From NCBI RefSeq assembly GCF_000466745.1, contig NZ_ANNI01000006.1:1-64000 (forward strand): DNA of 64,000 bases. Direction: 5' to 3'. This document shows positions 42,154 to 52,489 of this stretch, piece after piece. Position 1 is the stretch's first letter, and each line of letters starts with the position of its first letter. The position numbers were made by a program, and so were the translations under genes. Under the pieces are notes generated by a model. That model was not told the DNA's origin. It did not search any database and saw only the letters and a list, made by a program, of their open reading frames with translations. Origin of the DNA: Campylobacter concisus ATCC 51562. GTDB lineage: Bacteria > Campylobacterota > Campylobacteria > Campylobacterales > Campylobacteraceae.

Positions 42154-42891
42154 ATGAGCGAAAACATATTAGAACTTAAAAAAATAAATAAATTTTATGG
42201 AGAGCTTCACGCCTTAAAAGATATAAATTTAGAGGTAAAAAGCGGTGAAGTGGTCGTACTTCTTGGCCCATCAGGCTGTGGCAAAAGCACAACTCTTAGA
42301 TGTATAAACGGCCTTGAGAGTATCGCTAGCGGCGAGATAATAATTGATGGCGAAGTAATTGATGCTAAATTTAATGATTGGCAAAGGATCCGCCAAAAAG
42401 TCGGCATGGTCTTTCAAAGTTATGAGCTATTTGATCATATGAACGTCATAGACAACGTCCTTCTTGGACCTTTGAAGGTGCAAAAAAGAGATAGAGCCGA
42501 GGCTGAAAAAACGGCTGATATGTGGTTAAGCAAGGTTGGACTTCTTGATAAGAAATTTGCCTATCCAAAGGAGCTAAGCGGCGGCCAAAAGCAACGCATA
42601 GCAATAGTAAGAAGCCTTTGTTTAAACCCTGAAATTATGCTATTTGATGAGGTTACGGCTGCGCTTGATCCAGAGATCGTTAGAGAAGTGCTTGACGTGA
42701 TACTAAATTTAGCCAAAGATGGAATGACGATGCTAATAGTCACCCATGAAATGAGCTTTGCAAGGGCGGTTGCAAACAAGATCGTATTTATGGATGCTGG
42801 GGCGATCGTGGAGATCAGCGAGCCGGAGGAATTTTTTACCAACCCAAAGAGCGATCGCGCGAAGAAATTTCTAAATTTATTCTCGTTTTAG
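42154..42891 (+). CDS. Amino-acid ABC transporter ATP-binding protein
   Basis: A 245-residue ATPase close to the GlnQ/PEB1C type: Walker A GPSGCGKST (about 38-46), Q-loop MVFQSYELFDHM, signature LSGGQKQRIAIVRSL, and Walker B FDEVTAALDPE. It energises the two permeases before it. A short hairpin (42933-42953) lies between it and cjaA. Confidence 0.92.
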   Translation: MSENILELKKINKFYGELHALKDINLEVKSGEVVVLLGPSGCGKSTTLRCINGLESIASGEIIIDGEVIDAKFNDWQRIRQKVGMVFQSYELFDHMNVIDNVLLGPLKVQKRDRAEAEKTADMWLSKVGLLDKKFAYPKELSGGQKQRIAIVRSLCLNPEIMLFDEVTAALDPEIVREVLDVILNLAKDGMTMLIVTHEMSFARAVANKIVFMDAGAIVEISEPEEFFTNPKSDRAKKFLNLFSF

Positions 42892-42932
42892 AAAAAATAA
42901 GAGATAATTTGCCGTTTTTTCAAAATGCGTTT

Positions 42933-42953
42933 AGAGCGAAATTTTAACGCTCT
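42933..42953 (+). promoter_or_regulatory. Weak hairpin between ATPase and cjaA
   Basis: Arms AGAGCG and CGCTCT, six pairs with a nine-base loop, followed by TATTTATTTAACTTTTT. May be a partial terminator setting the ratio of transporter to binding protein, or cjaA may have its own promoter near here. Confidence 0.4.
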
Positions 42954-42983
42954 TATTTATTTAACTTTTTACAAGGAGAAAGA

Positions 42984-43844
42984 GTGAGAAAATTTAAATT
43001 TTTCTTATTAGCATTAATCGCTACCGTCTTTCTAACGGGTTGTGGTAATGACAAAGGTGCCGACACGGCAAAAGCTGCTTCAAACGAAGCTGATGCGATC
43101 GCAAAGATCAAAGAGCGCGGATATGTAAGAATTGGCGTTTTCAGCGACAAACCACCATTTGGCTATGTCGATAAAGACGGCAAAAACCAAGGCTATGATA
43201 TTTACTTTGCAAAACGTATCGCAAAAGATCTACTAGGCGATGAGAGCAAGGTAAAATTTGAGCTAGTAGAGGCTGCTGGTAGAGTTGAAGTTTTAGTAGC
43301 TGATAAAGTAGATATCACGCTTGCAAATTTCACAAAAACACCTGAGCGCGCACAAGTTGTTGATTTTGCGCTTCCATACATGAAGGTTTCGCTTGGCATC
43401 GTAAGCCCTGAAGGTGCAGTGATAAAGAGCATCGATGAGCTAAAAGATAAAACCCTAATCGTAAATAAAGGCACAACCGCAGATGCGTTTTTTACAAAAA
43501 ATTATCCTGACATTAAGCTTGCAAAATACGACCAAAATACTGAAACATTTGCAGCTTTGGTTGATAAAAGAGGTGCCGCACTAGCACATGATAATGCCCT
43601 ACTTTTTGCCTGGGCAAAAGAGACTCCTGGTTTTGTTGTAGGCGTTGAAGCGCTTGGTGATGTGGATGTGATAGCACCAGCTGTTAAAAAAGGAAACAAA
43701 GTTTTACTTGACTGGCTAAACAATGAGATCATTGAGCTTGGAAAAGAAAATTTCTTCCACAAAGACTATGATGCTACACTAAAACCGATCTACGGCGATA
43801 GCGTCAATCCAGAATCACTTGTCGTTGAAGGCGGCAAACTTTGA
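42984..43844 (+). CDS. cjaA: CjaA-like cysteine-binding lipoprotein
   Basis: A 286-residue lipoprotein (lipobox FLTGC, Cys20) whose mature part closely matches what I recall of Campylobacter jejuni CjaA: GVFSDKPPFGYVDKDGK, LANFTKTPERAQVVDF, KGTTADAFFTKNYP and DQNTETFAALVDKRG. CjaA is a surface-exposed, immunogenic cysteine-binding protein. It starts at GTG 42984 with AAGGAG. Here it follows a full set of ABC permeases and ATPase, giving a complete cysteine importer, and a strong terminator ends the operon. Confidence 0.93.
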   Translation: MRKFKFFLLALIATVFLTGCGNDKGADTAKAASNEADAIAKIKERGYVRIGVFSDKPPFGYVDKDGKNQGYDIYFAKRIAKDLLGDESKVKFELVEAAGRVEVLVADKVDITLANFTKTPERAQVVDFALPYMKVSLGIVSPEGAVIKSIDELKDKTLIVNKGTTADAFFTKNYPDIKLAKYDQNTETFAALVDKRGAALAHDNALLFAWAKETPGFVVGVEALGDVDVIAPAVKKGNKVLLDWLNNEIIELGKENFFHKDYDATLKPIYGDSVNPESLVVEGGKL

Positions 43845-43851
43845 AAATTTA

Positions 43852-43886
43852 ATGGCGTAAATCTTTACGCCATCTCTCTTTTTTTT
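43852..43886 (+). terminator. Terminator of the cysteine ABC operon
   Basis: Perfect stem ATGGCGTAAA/TTTACGCCAT with a two-base spacer, then CTCTCTTTTTTTT. Classic rho-independent form directly after cjaA. Confidence 0.88.
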
Positions 43887-43889
43887 AAA

Positions 43890-44200
43890 TTTAACAAATA
43901 CGTTTGTAAAAATTTTTGCCGGTAGGTTACACTGCATAAAATCCATAAAGGACGGATATCTTACATACCTGAGCAGTAAGCTAGTAGATGAACCCTTGCA
44001 ACAATGAACTGAACGCCGATATTAGATAGACTACTTGTGGATTTAAATTGCATTATCCGCATGAACATTCAAAAAGGCTAAGGCGCATGTATTTTATAAA
44101 TTTAAATTCTAGATAATATGTATATAGAGCCCACAAAAAAAGAAACCCACGAAAGCTAGGCGAGAAAGATACAACTTAGTTTTTAAATATTTAAATAAAA
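43890..44200. other. Noncoding region, possible structured RNA
   Basis: About 310 bases between the cjaA terminator and the phosphohexomutase terminator with no gene. It contains several possible stems: CTTAC/GTAAG (about 43960-43980) and TGTGGAT/ATCCGCA (44035-44060, with one G-U type pair) separated by a short loop. It is less AT-rich in its middle than most gaps here. No match to tmRNA, RNase P or SRP RNA signatures that I know. A small RNA is possible but unproven; strand unknown. Confidence 0.25.
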
Positions 44201-44205
44201 TTCTA

Positions 44206-44243
44206 AAAGGCATTTTGGAGTAAATTTAGCCCAAAATGCCTTT
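44206..44243 (-). terminator. Terminator of the phosphohexomutase gene
   Basis: Thirteen-pair perfect stem AAAGGCATTTTGG/CCAAAATGCCTTT with a 12-base loop right after the TAG stop; on the minus strand TTAGAATTTTATTT follows. Confidence 0.78.
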
Positions 44244-44248
44244 GCAAG

Positions 44249-45616
44249 CTACATTAAGCTCTTTAGTAGATTTGTTACTTTTTGCTCGATCTCTTCTAAA
44301 AATTCCTTGCTCTTTGCCTCAAATCTAGTAACAATAACTGGCGTTGTATTTGACGCGCGTACCAGCGCCCAGCCATTTTCAAACTGAATCCTTATACCAT
44401 CAATATCAATGATATTTTTTATCTTTGGCAGGTCGCAACTCTCATTTTTCACACAATCTTTTAGCTTGGCAACTATCTTAAATTTAGCCTCATCAGTCGT
44501 CTTTACCTTGATCTCATCGGTGCTAAAGACAAGTGGCATCTTATCAAGCTCGCCATCAAGGTCAAAACCCTTGTGAACTAGCTCAAGCACCCTCATCATC
44601 GCGTAAAGCGCATCGTCAAAGCCAAAATATCGCTCTTTAAAAAAGATATGACCGCTAACTTCAGCCGCTAGATCTACGTTTAGCTCTTTCATCATTTTTT
44701 TGATGTTGCTATGCCCAGTCTTGCCCATGAAAACTTCGCCTATTTTTGCAATCTCATCATACATGTTTTGCGAGCATTTAACCTCACCAAGCACCTTTGG
44801 ATGTTTCATATTTAGTGCATAAAGATAGGCTAGCTCATCGCCTTTTATATCTCTTTTTGGAGTTATAACTGCGATCCTGTCGCCATCTCCGTCAAAGCCA
44901 AATCCAAGGTCAAATTCCTTCTTTTCAATGAGCAAAAACAGCTCTTTTAAATTCTCTTTTTCGCTTGGATCTGGATGGTGATTTGGGAAATTTCCGTCTG
45001 GATCTTCATATAAAATTTTTGCATTTAGCCCAAGCGCTTTAACGATTGGCACCAAACTCACGCCAACAGCGCCATTTGCACAGTCGATGATAAAAGGCTT
45101 TTTGAAATTTTTAAGCTCACTAAACTCTTTTACAAAAAACTCAACATATTTTTCTAAGATATTAAATTTCTCACAGCTCTCATTGTCTGCGATCTGCTCA
45201 CCAGAGGCGATTATCTCGTTCACCTTATCTTTTAAAATTTGCAGATCTTTGCCAAAGAAGCTATCTTTTTTAATGGTAATCTTAAAGCCGTTGTACTCTT
45301 TTGGGTTGTGAGAGCCCGTGATCATGATGTTTGCGTCGAAATAATCAGCATAAACGCTAAAGTAGCCAACAGGAGTTGGTAGCAAGCCGATGTTATAAAT
45401 TTTAAAGCCACCAGCCTTGTTTAGACCGCTTAGCAGATACCTAAAAAGCGTGCTAGCACTTAGTCTTGCATCAAAGCCAATGCTTAAAGTTTTCACGCCA
45501 AATTCGTTAAATTTCTTACCCAAAGCAAGCCCTATAGCCTTGACGCTGTCCTCCGTCAAGTCTTTTTCAAAAATACCGCGTATGTCATATTCTCTAAAAA
45601 TTTCATCATATTTCAT
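44249..45616 (-). CDS. Phosphomannomutase/phosphoglucomutase
   Basis: A 455-residue alpha-D-phosphohexomutase of the ManB/AlgC group. Seen: REYDIRG at residues 9-15, the phosphoserine loop MITGSHNPKEYNG (about 97-109), the metal loop GFDGDGDRIA (about 240-249), sugar-binding GEVSGHIFF-type stretch (here AAEVSGHIFF) and the C-terminal phosphate site RASNTTPVIVTRFEA. It interconverts mannose or glucose 1- and 6-phosphates for surface polysaccharide. Single gene with its own terminator. Confidence 0.9.
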   Translation of the reverse strand: MKYDEIFREYDIRGIFEKDLTEDSVKAIGLALGKKFNEFGVKTLSIGFDARLSASTLFRYLLSGLNKAGGFKIYNIGLLPTPVGYFSVYADYFDANIMITGSHNPKEYNGFKITIKKDSFFGKDLQILKDKVNEIIASGEQIADNESCEKFNILEKYVEFFVKEFSELKNFKKPFIIDCANGAVGVSLVPIVKALGLNAKILYEDPDGNFPNHHPDPSEKENLKELFLLIEKKEFDLGFGFDGDGDRIAVITPKRDIKGDELAYLYALNMKHPKVLGEVKCSQNMYDEIAKIGEVFMGKTGHSNIKKMMKELNVDLAAEVSGHIFFKERYFGFDDALYAMMRVLELVHKGFDLDGELDKMPLVFSTDEIKVKTTDEAKFKIVAKLKDCVKNESCDLPKIKNIIDIDGIRIQFENGWALVRASNTTPVIVTRFEAKSKEFLEEIEQKVTNLLKSLM

Positions 45617-45711
45617 TGTAAATTCTCCCTAAAAGAAAGCAAAATGATACAAGAATAAATTTAAAAAGGAGTAAATAATTTTATAAATTTAGTGAGATTA
45701 AAGTTTAAATA

Positions 45712-45741
45712 TAAATTCGAGCTAGAAGGCTCTAGCTCGAA
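45712..45741 (-). terminator. Terminator of groESL
   Basis: Perfect eleven-pair stem TTCGAGCTAGA/TCTAGCTCGAA with a four-base loop just after the groEL stop; on the minus strand a TTTATATTTAAA stretch follows. Confidence 0.8.
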
Positions 45742-45749
45742 AAGGGCTG

Positions 45750-47662
<1,913 letters not shown>

Positions 47663-47691
47663 TGTTCATCCTTTTGGTTTAATTGTCTTTT

Positions 47692-47718
47692 TTAGCACTC
47701 TTTATTTTTGAGTGATGA
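47692..47718 (-). promoter_or_regulatory. CIRCE operator (HrcA-binding)
   Basis: TTAGCACTC, nine bases, then GAGTGATGA. The consensus is TTAGCACTC-N9-GAGTGCTAA, so the left arm is perfect and the right arm has 7 of 9. HrcA is the known repressor for this site; Campylobacter also uses HspR, for which I saw no clear HAIR motif here. Confidence 0.88.
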
Positions 47719-47719
47719 G

Positions 47720-47748
47720 ATCCTAGCACTTTTTTCTAAAAAAGTCAA
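47720..47748 (-). promoter_or_regulatory. Vegetative promoter of groESL
   Basis: On the minus strand TTGACT and TAGGAT are separated by 17 bases. The predicted transcription start falls inside the CIRCE element, so HrcA binding would block initiation. Confidence 0.7.
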
Positions 47749-47770
47749 TAATTTATAGTTAAATTTTATT

Positions 47771-47799
47771 AAAACTTTAGTCACTTACACTAAAGTTTT
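47771..47799. promoter_or_regulatory. Perfect 10-N9-10 inverted repeat upstream of the AsmA-like gene
   Basis: AAAACTTTAG and CTAAAGTTTT flank a nine-base spacer, lying between divergent groES and the AsmA-like gene, about 30 bases before the latter's ATG. Could be a repressor operator or a hairpin; it overlaps the expected promoter of the AsmA-like gene. Confidence 0.5.
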
Positions 47800-47830
47800 A
47801 TGATATGTAAAACTAATATAAAGGAATTTT

Positions 47831-50377
47831 ATGAAAAAAATAGCCTATTTAGTAGCGGCTTTGGCGCTGATAATCCTTTGCATTTTTGGCTTTATCTTTA
47901 GCTCTTTTGGTAATAAATTTATAGCCAGCAAAATAGAAAAAGAGGCGCTCGCTCACGGTATAGATGTGAAATTTAAAGATTTTAGCTTAGGATTTAGCAC
48001 ACTAAATTTAGAAGCGATTGTGATGAATGCCATAAATTTAAAGGCAAATGGCGATCTATCCTTGCTTGCTCAAAGTATGAGCTTAAACATAGATATAAAC
48101 ACTGACAAGGCAAAGGCTAGCGAGCTTGGACTAAAAAAAGACGTCGCTCTTAAAGCAAATGTGGCTGGTAAATTTAGTGACATCAAGCTAACGGCCACTG
48201 GCACTGCGCTTGGCTCAAATATAAATTTAAATGCAAATTTAAAAGACTATCTGCCAAAAGCTCTAAATCTTGACGCTAAAAACATCGAGCTTTCTGAGAT
48301 CTCAGCTCTTGCGCAAAAGCCAAATTTAGCTAGCGGTAAGCTTGATCTAACGAGCAATATGCAAGGAGTTGATGAGAAAAATGAACCCATCATTAACGCT
48401 CAAATTTTAGCAAGCGATGCAGCGATAAACAAAGAAATTCTTAAAAATGAATTTGGGCTAAATTTAGCAAAAGATATAAACTTTAAAGGCGGTGTAAACG
48501 CTAAATTTGCAAATGAAAAAGTGAGCGCAAAAACCATCATCATCGCACCTGAAGCCACTTTAAAAGCAAACGAGACGACCTATGATCTAGCTAACAAAAA
48601 TTTAAAGAGCGATTTTTTGCTAAACGTGCCTGATCTTGCCCTTTTTGGCAAGCTCTTAGGCGAGCAACTAAGCGGCGCTGTGGATGCAAACGGCGAAATT
48701 ACAATGCAAGAAAATGCTCTTAAAAACCTAAAAGCTGAGATAAACGGGCTTGGTGGAAAGATAAATGCAAATTTCGATAGCAAAAACTTAGCACTAAATG
48801 CAGCTAACATCAAGCTAAAAGAGCTTCTAGCGCTTGCCTTGCAGCCTAGCTACGCAGACGGGCAGATAAATTTAAACGCAAATTTTAGCGGTTTTGACGA
48901 GCTAAAAAAGCTTGCAGGCGAGGCTAAATTTGAAATAAAAAACGGTCTTATAGATAAAGGGCTTGCAAAGCTTAAAAACGCAGCTAAATTTGAGCTAAAA
49001 GGCGGTGCCACCGCAAAAAATGAACTTGTGAATTTTGACGCAAACGTGCTTAGTGACCTTGGCGAGCTAAAGGATGTAAAGGGCGTTTTTGACATAAAAA
49101 ACAGCCAAATTTTTAGCAAATTTGCCCTGCTCATTAGCGACCCCGAGAAATTTAAAGCGGTTAGCGGCTTTGAGGTGGGCTCAAAGATGGCGCTTGCGGG
49201 CGATGTGAAGGTTAAAGCAAGCAAGATAGATGAGCTAAATTTAGGCGGCGATGCCTTTGCTGGCAAGCTAAACGCCACCATAAAAAATGAAAATCTTGAT
49301 CTTAGCCTAAAAGAGGCACAGCTAGGAGAAATTTTAGCACTTAGTGGCAATGACAGGCTGGCAAACGCTAAGGCAAATGTCCAAGCAAAGGGGCAAAATA
49401 TCTTTAGTAAAAGTCCAAGCGTCACCGCAACGATCGCTTTAAATGATGGCAAATTTAACGCCGCAGCGCTTAGTAAAATGCTTGATAAAAAATTCCCTGA
49501 AAATGAGAAATTTAGCTCAAATTTGAGCCTAAACTATAAAGGCGAAATGGCAAAATTTAGCGGCGACTTTCTTAGCTCGCTTGCTGATATAAAGGGCATA
49601 GATGGCAGCTTTGACGTGGGTAAAAGCACACTAAACTTAAAGCTTCAAGCGGTAGTTTCAGAGTTAAACAAGCTTGCATTTTTAGCTGGTCGCGAGCTTC
49701 ACGGTAAATTTGCAGCCCTCGTAACGGCAGAAGGCAAAGTGGATGATCTAAGCGTGAAAGCCACTTCAGATGATCTATTTAAGGGCAAACTAGAGGCAAA
49801 CTACAAAGGTGGCGCGCTTGATGCGGTGCTAAAAAACTTCGAAGTCAATGGACTAACGCAGACTTTAGGGTTAGATCATCTTTATGATGGCAACGGCGAT
49901 GCTAAATTTGACTACGAAACAAAGCAAAAGCTCGGCAAATTTGACATCTTACTAAAAGAGGGTCACCTAGCCAGCACAAATCTCACAAACAGCATCAAAA
50001 CCTTCACCGGCAAGGACATCACAAAAGAAATTTACAAAGACGGCAAAATTTATGGCGATATAAAGGGCGACAATGTCGTTTTTAACGTAAATTTAAGCTC
50101 GCCAAAGAGCGACATAAAGGTTGCAAACGGCACTTATAACACAGCTACAAAAATGCTTAACGCGCCGCTTGTTTGCAGGCTCGAAAAGACTGACCTAAAC
50201 GTGCAAATCTCAGGCATTACAGACAAGCTAAAATACGACGTCAGATCGCAATATCTTGAGAATAAGGTCAAAAAAGAGATAGGTAGATTTTTAGACAAAA
50301 AACTAGGCGGCAAAGATGATGAAGGCGCAAACGGCGAAAAGCAAAATTTAAAGGGGCTTTTAAAAGGGCTATTTTAG
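47831..50377 (+). CDS. Large AsmA-like envelope protein
   Basis: An 848-residue protein with one N-terminal membrane helix (about 4-25) and a very long periplasmic region made of repeated beta-strand units such as LNLDAKNIELSEI, INLNANFSG and LNLSYKGEMAKFSGDF. The repeats recur every 130-170 residues and contain phrases of the AsmA/DUF748 type (GNGDAKFDYE; a C-terminal KVKKEIGRFLDKKLGG). AsmA-like proteins bridge the periplasm and move phospholipid toward the outer membrane. Related residues are spread over the whole length, so this looks like one elongated groove. It stands alone with its own leader. Confidence 0.68.
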   Translation: MKKIAYLVAALALIILCIFGFIFSSFGNKFIASKIEKEALAHGIDVKFKDFSLGFSTLNLEAIVMNAINLKANGDLSLLAQSMSLNIDINTDKAKASELGLKKDVALKANVAGKFSDIKLTATGTALGSNINLNANLKDYLPKALNLDAKNIELSEISALAQKPNLASGKLDLTSNMQGVDEKNEPIINAQILASDAAINKEILKNEFGLNLAKDINFKGGVNAKFANEKVSAKTIIIAPEATLKANETTYDLANKNLKSDFLLNVPDLALFGKLLGEQLSGAVDANGEITMQENALKNLKAEINGLGGKINANFDSKNLALNAANIKLKELLALALQPSYADGQINLNANFSGFDELKKLAGEAKFEIKNGLIDKGLAKLKNAAKFELKGGATAKNELVNFDANVLSDLGELKDVKGVFDIKNSQIFSKFALLISDPEKFKAVSGFEVGSKMALAGDVKVKASKIDELNLGGDAFAGKLNATIKNENLDLSLKEAQLGEILALSGNDRLANAKANVQAKGQNIFSKSPSVTATIALNDGKFNAAALSKMLDKKFPENEKFSSNLSLNYKGEMAKFSGDFLSSLADIKGIDGSFDVGKSTLNLKLQAVVSELNKLAFLAGRELHGKFAALVTAEGKVDDLSVKATSDDLFKGKLEANYKGGALDAVLKNFEVNGLTQTLGLDHLYDGNGDAKFDYETKQKLGKFDILLKEGHLASTNLTNSIKTFTGKDITKEIYKDGKIYGDIKGDNVVFNVNLSSPKSDIKVANGTYNTATKMLNAPLVCRLEKTDLNVQISGITDKLKYDVRSQYLENKVKKEIGRFLDKKLGGKDDEGANGEKQNLKGLLKGLF

Positions 50378-50416
50378 ATGAAAAAGGCGGAAAATTTAAA
50401 GTATCTAATGGGGCTT

Positions 50417-50451
50417 GGGCACTTTTTGTAGCGACATAAACCAAAGTGCCC
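50417..50451. other. Hairpin after the AsmA-like gene
   Basis: Arms GGGCACTTT and AAAGTGCCC with a 17-base loop, 40 bases after the AsmA-like stop. No T tract follows. It marks the start of a more GC-rich stretch (50450-50500). Terminator function is uncertain. Confidence 0.4.
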
Positions 50452-50580
50452 TTGGCGCGATGCTAGTACTTGGCGAGTGATAGCGCTCAAATTTGATGCG
50501 AAATTTAGCTTGCGCTACGCAAGTATAATTTAATGCTTGCGGTAGTAAAATTTTGCAAAATTATGTTTATAGGAGAAGCG

Positions 50581-51228
50581 ATGAAAAAGCTGATTATTTT
50601 TATGATTGCGCTACTATTTTGCGGGTGCGGCATAGCGTCAAAGGGCGATGGGGCCTCAAGTAATATGAATTTTCATATAGCAAAGAGGGTAGCCATAGAT
50701 ATGTCGGGCGGCTGGATTGATTTTAATAAAGAAAACTACGATAAATTTTGGAGAAATATACGAAGTTCTGGAAATGAAAAATATAGATTGGACTGGATTA
50801 AAGCTGATTCTTATTCGATGGTAAATTTAAATATAGAGTTTTTGAAATCTGCCCTTGAAACTTATAAGAGTAAAAATGTGATTAAAACAGCTGATTTTGC
50901 GTCCTACGAGAAAAATATCGAAAATTTAGTTCCAACCGTATCTGGTTATAATACTGAACAAGAATATAAGTCAAAGATGATAATAAAGCAGGCTATAACA
51001 ATATACAACAAGCAGCTTGAGGTTTTTAAAAACGGGAGCGAATTCGATATCTATCTTTATGTTATGCGAGTTTCAAATATTAGCGATAACGGCGTGAGTA
51101 TATTGATTGACTTTGTGGGAATAAATGCTGTCGGCGAGAATAAAAACGATATAGAAAAACACTTGAATAGAGCATATGAATTAAAGCAAAATCTAGATAG
51201 TCTTTTTGATAAAAACTATCGTTGGTAA
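50581..51228 (+). CDS. Unknown lipoprotein
   Basis: A 215-residue protein with a lipoprotein signal (LLFCGC, Cys16) and a mature part that I do not recognise: a mixed domain with VAIDMSGGWIDFNK, then helices (FLKSALETYKSK; LNRAYELKQNLDSLF). TATAAT at about 50524 and AGGAGAAG before the ATG give normal expression signals. It is the first gene of an accessory pocket (50.4-52.6 kb) between two conserved genes. No paralogue seen in the window. Confidence 0.65.
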   Translation: MKKLIIFMIALLFCGCGIASKGDGASSNMNFHIAKRVAIDMSGGWIDFNKENYDKFWRNIRSSGNEKYRLDWIKADSYSMVNLNIEFLKSALETYKSKNVIKTADFASYEKNIENLVPTVSGYNTEQEYKSKMIIKQAITIYNKQLEVFKNGSEFDIYLYVMRVSNISDNGVSILIDFVGINAVGENKNDIEKHLNRAYELKQNLDSLFDKNYRW

Positions 51229-51246
51229 TGTATAAATTTTAGCAAA

Positions 51247-51940
51247 ATGAACGACCAAATTTACCTCATCGGCGATGTGCACGGCTGTTATAAAACCCTC
51301 TGCGCACTTATAGATCGCTTGCCGCGCGGCGCTGATTCTAAAATTTGCTTCGTGGGCGATCTGATAGACCGCGGGGAGGGGAGTTTTGAGGTCGTGCAGT
51401 TAGCGATGTAGCGCGGTTACGCGGCCGTGATGGGCAATCACGAATACCGCCTTTTGCAACACAAGGATGCATTTTTGTGCGGCGAAATGCCTAATGATCC
51501 GCGCTGGTTTTTCCTAAACGGCAGTGTGCAGACTTTCGCATCCTACGCCAAAGCCGACCGCGTCCAGAAACTCGCGCACATAGAGTTTTTGTCAAATTTG
51601 CCGCTTTATTTGGAATTTCATGAGTTTAAAAACGCGCAGGGCAGGCGGCTCGTCGTATCACACTCGGCGGCCGGGCGGATGTGGCCGCTGCGCAGCTCGG
51701 ACGGCGATAGTGCGGCGGAGTTTAGGCGGCACGTACTTTGCGGGTAGGGGCGATTTTAGCCAAAACGATGGCGTCTTTAACGTCTACGGCCATACGCCGA
51801 TCGCGAGCCCCGATATCACGGAATTTGGTGCAAATATCGACACGGGCTGCATCTATAGGCACGGCTTTGGCCGTCTTTGCGCGCTTGAGTTTCCGAGTAT
51901 GCGAGTCTTTTTGCAGGATAATATCGAAGAGGGCGGGTGA
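51247..51940 (+). pseudogene. PrpA/PrpB-like metallophosphatase gene, broken twice
   Basis: The translation starts as a calcineurin-type serine/threonine phosphatase (YLIGDVHGCYKTL; VGDLIDRG; VMGNHEYRLL), with metal-binding Asp, His and Asn. There is an in-frame TAG at 51409-51411 that cuts the protein between VGDLIDRG and the GNHE motif. After about 51735 the expected family ending (NVYGHTPIAS, then IDTGC) continues only in the next frame, so there is also a frameshift (one extra base or two missing). GC content is far above its neighbours. Loss of function and foreign origin are both likely. Confidence 0.78.
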
Positions 51941-51942
51941 GA

Positions 51943-52302
51943 TTACTGGGCTAAAATTTCATCGTAGCTTTCTTTGATATTAACTATTTTATTATCTATA
52001 AAATCACAACTTAGGCGCAAAATTTTACTATTCGAAAACATCTCTCTGACATGCGCCGCTAGGATACCTGCATCTTTGTCGCTTGAGCAAGGTATCCTAA
52101 AAATAATTTCCGTTTCTATATCGTCTACAAAATTTGTTTTTTTGTTTAGATTTTGATATAAATTTCTTGTTGTGATTCTGACTGCAGAGCCATAGTACTT
52201 GCCGTCAAGCGCACACTCTGCTAACGTTTTTATTAAGCCGCCTTTTATATCAAAGACAGAAACAAAACCACGTTTTACAATTTTTATCTCTTCTTTTGTC
52301 AT
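51943..52302 (-). CDS. Unknown small protein of the accessory pocket
   Basis: A 119-residue soluble protein, not recognised. It has a beta-strand-rich start (IVKRGFVSVFDIKGG), a middle with YGSAVRITTRNLYQ, and a helix with SSDKDAGILAAHVREMF. GGAG lies before the ATG. Base composition is like the rest of the chromosome, unlike the neighbouring broken phosphatase. It converges on that gene. Confidence 0.55.
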   Translation of the reverse strand: MTKEEIKIVKRGFVSVFDIKGGLIKTLAECALDGKYYGSAVRITTRNLYQNLNKKTNFVDDIETEIIFRIPCSSDKDAGILAAHVREMFSNSKILRLSCDFIDNKIVNIKESYDEILAQ

Positions 52303-52489
52303 TTATGGACTCCTTTTTTGATTAAAATTTTGCTTTTTTACAAATACGTCATATTTTAGTAAAAATTGGCTAAATAAATTTTTGTGCCATTTTTAAAATT
52401 TGGCATTTTTAAGATATGGGTCTCGGTGAGTAAAATTTGAAACCGAAATTTACAAATTTAACTTCAAATTTGAGCGTAAAACGATAAGG

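Noticed and set aside
43920..44160. tmRNA, RNase P RNA or SRP RNA in the gap after cjaA
   Set aside because: None of the conserved core strings I know for these RNAs are present.
48850..49452. 200-codon open frame antisense to the AsmA-like gene
   Set aside because: Low-complexity Ser/Phe/Leu-rich translation, the usual mirror of a Lys/Ala/Leu-rich gene on the other strand; no ribosome-binding site.
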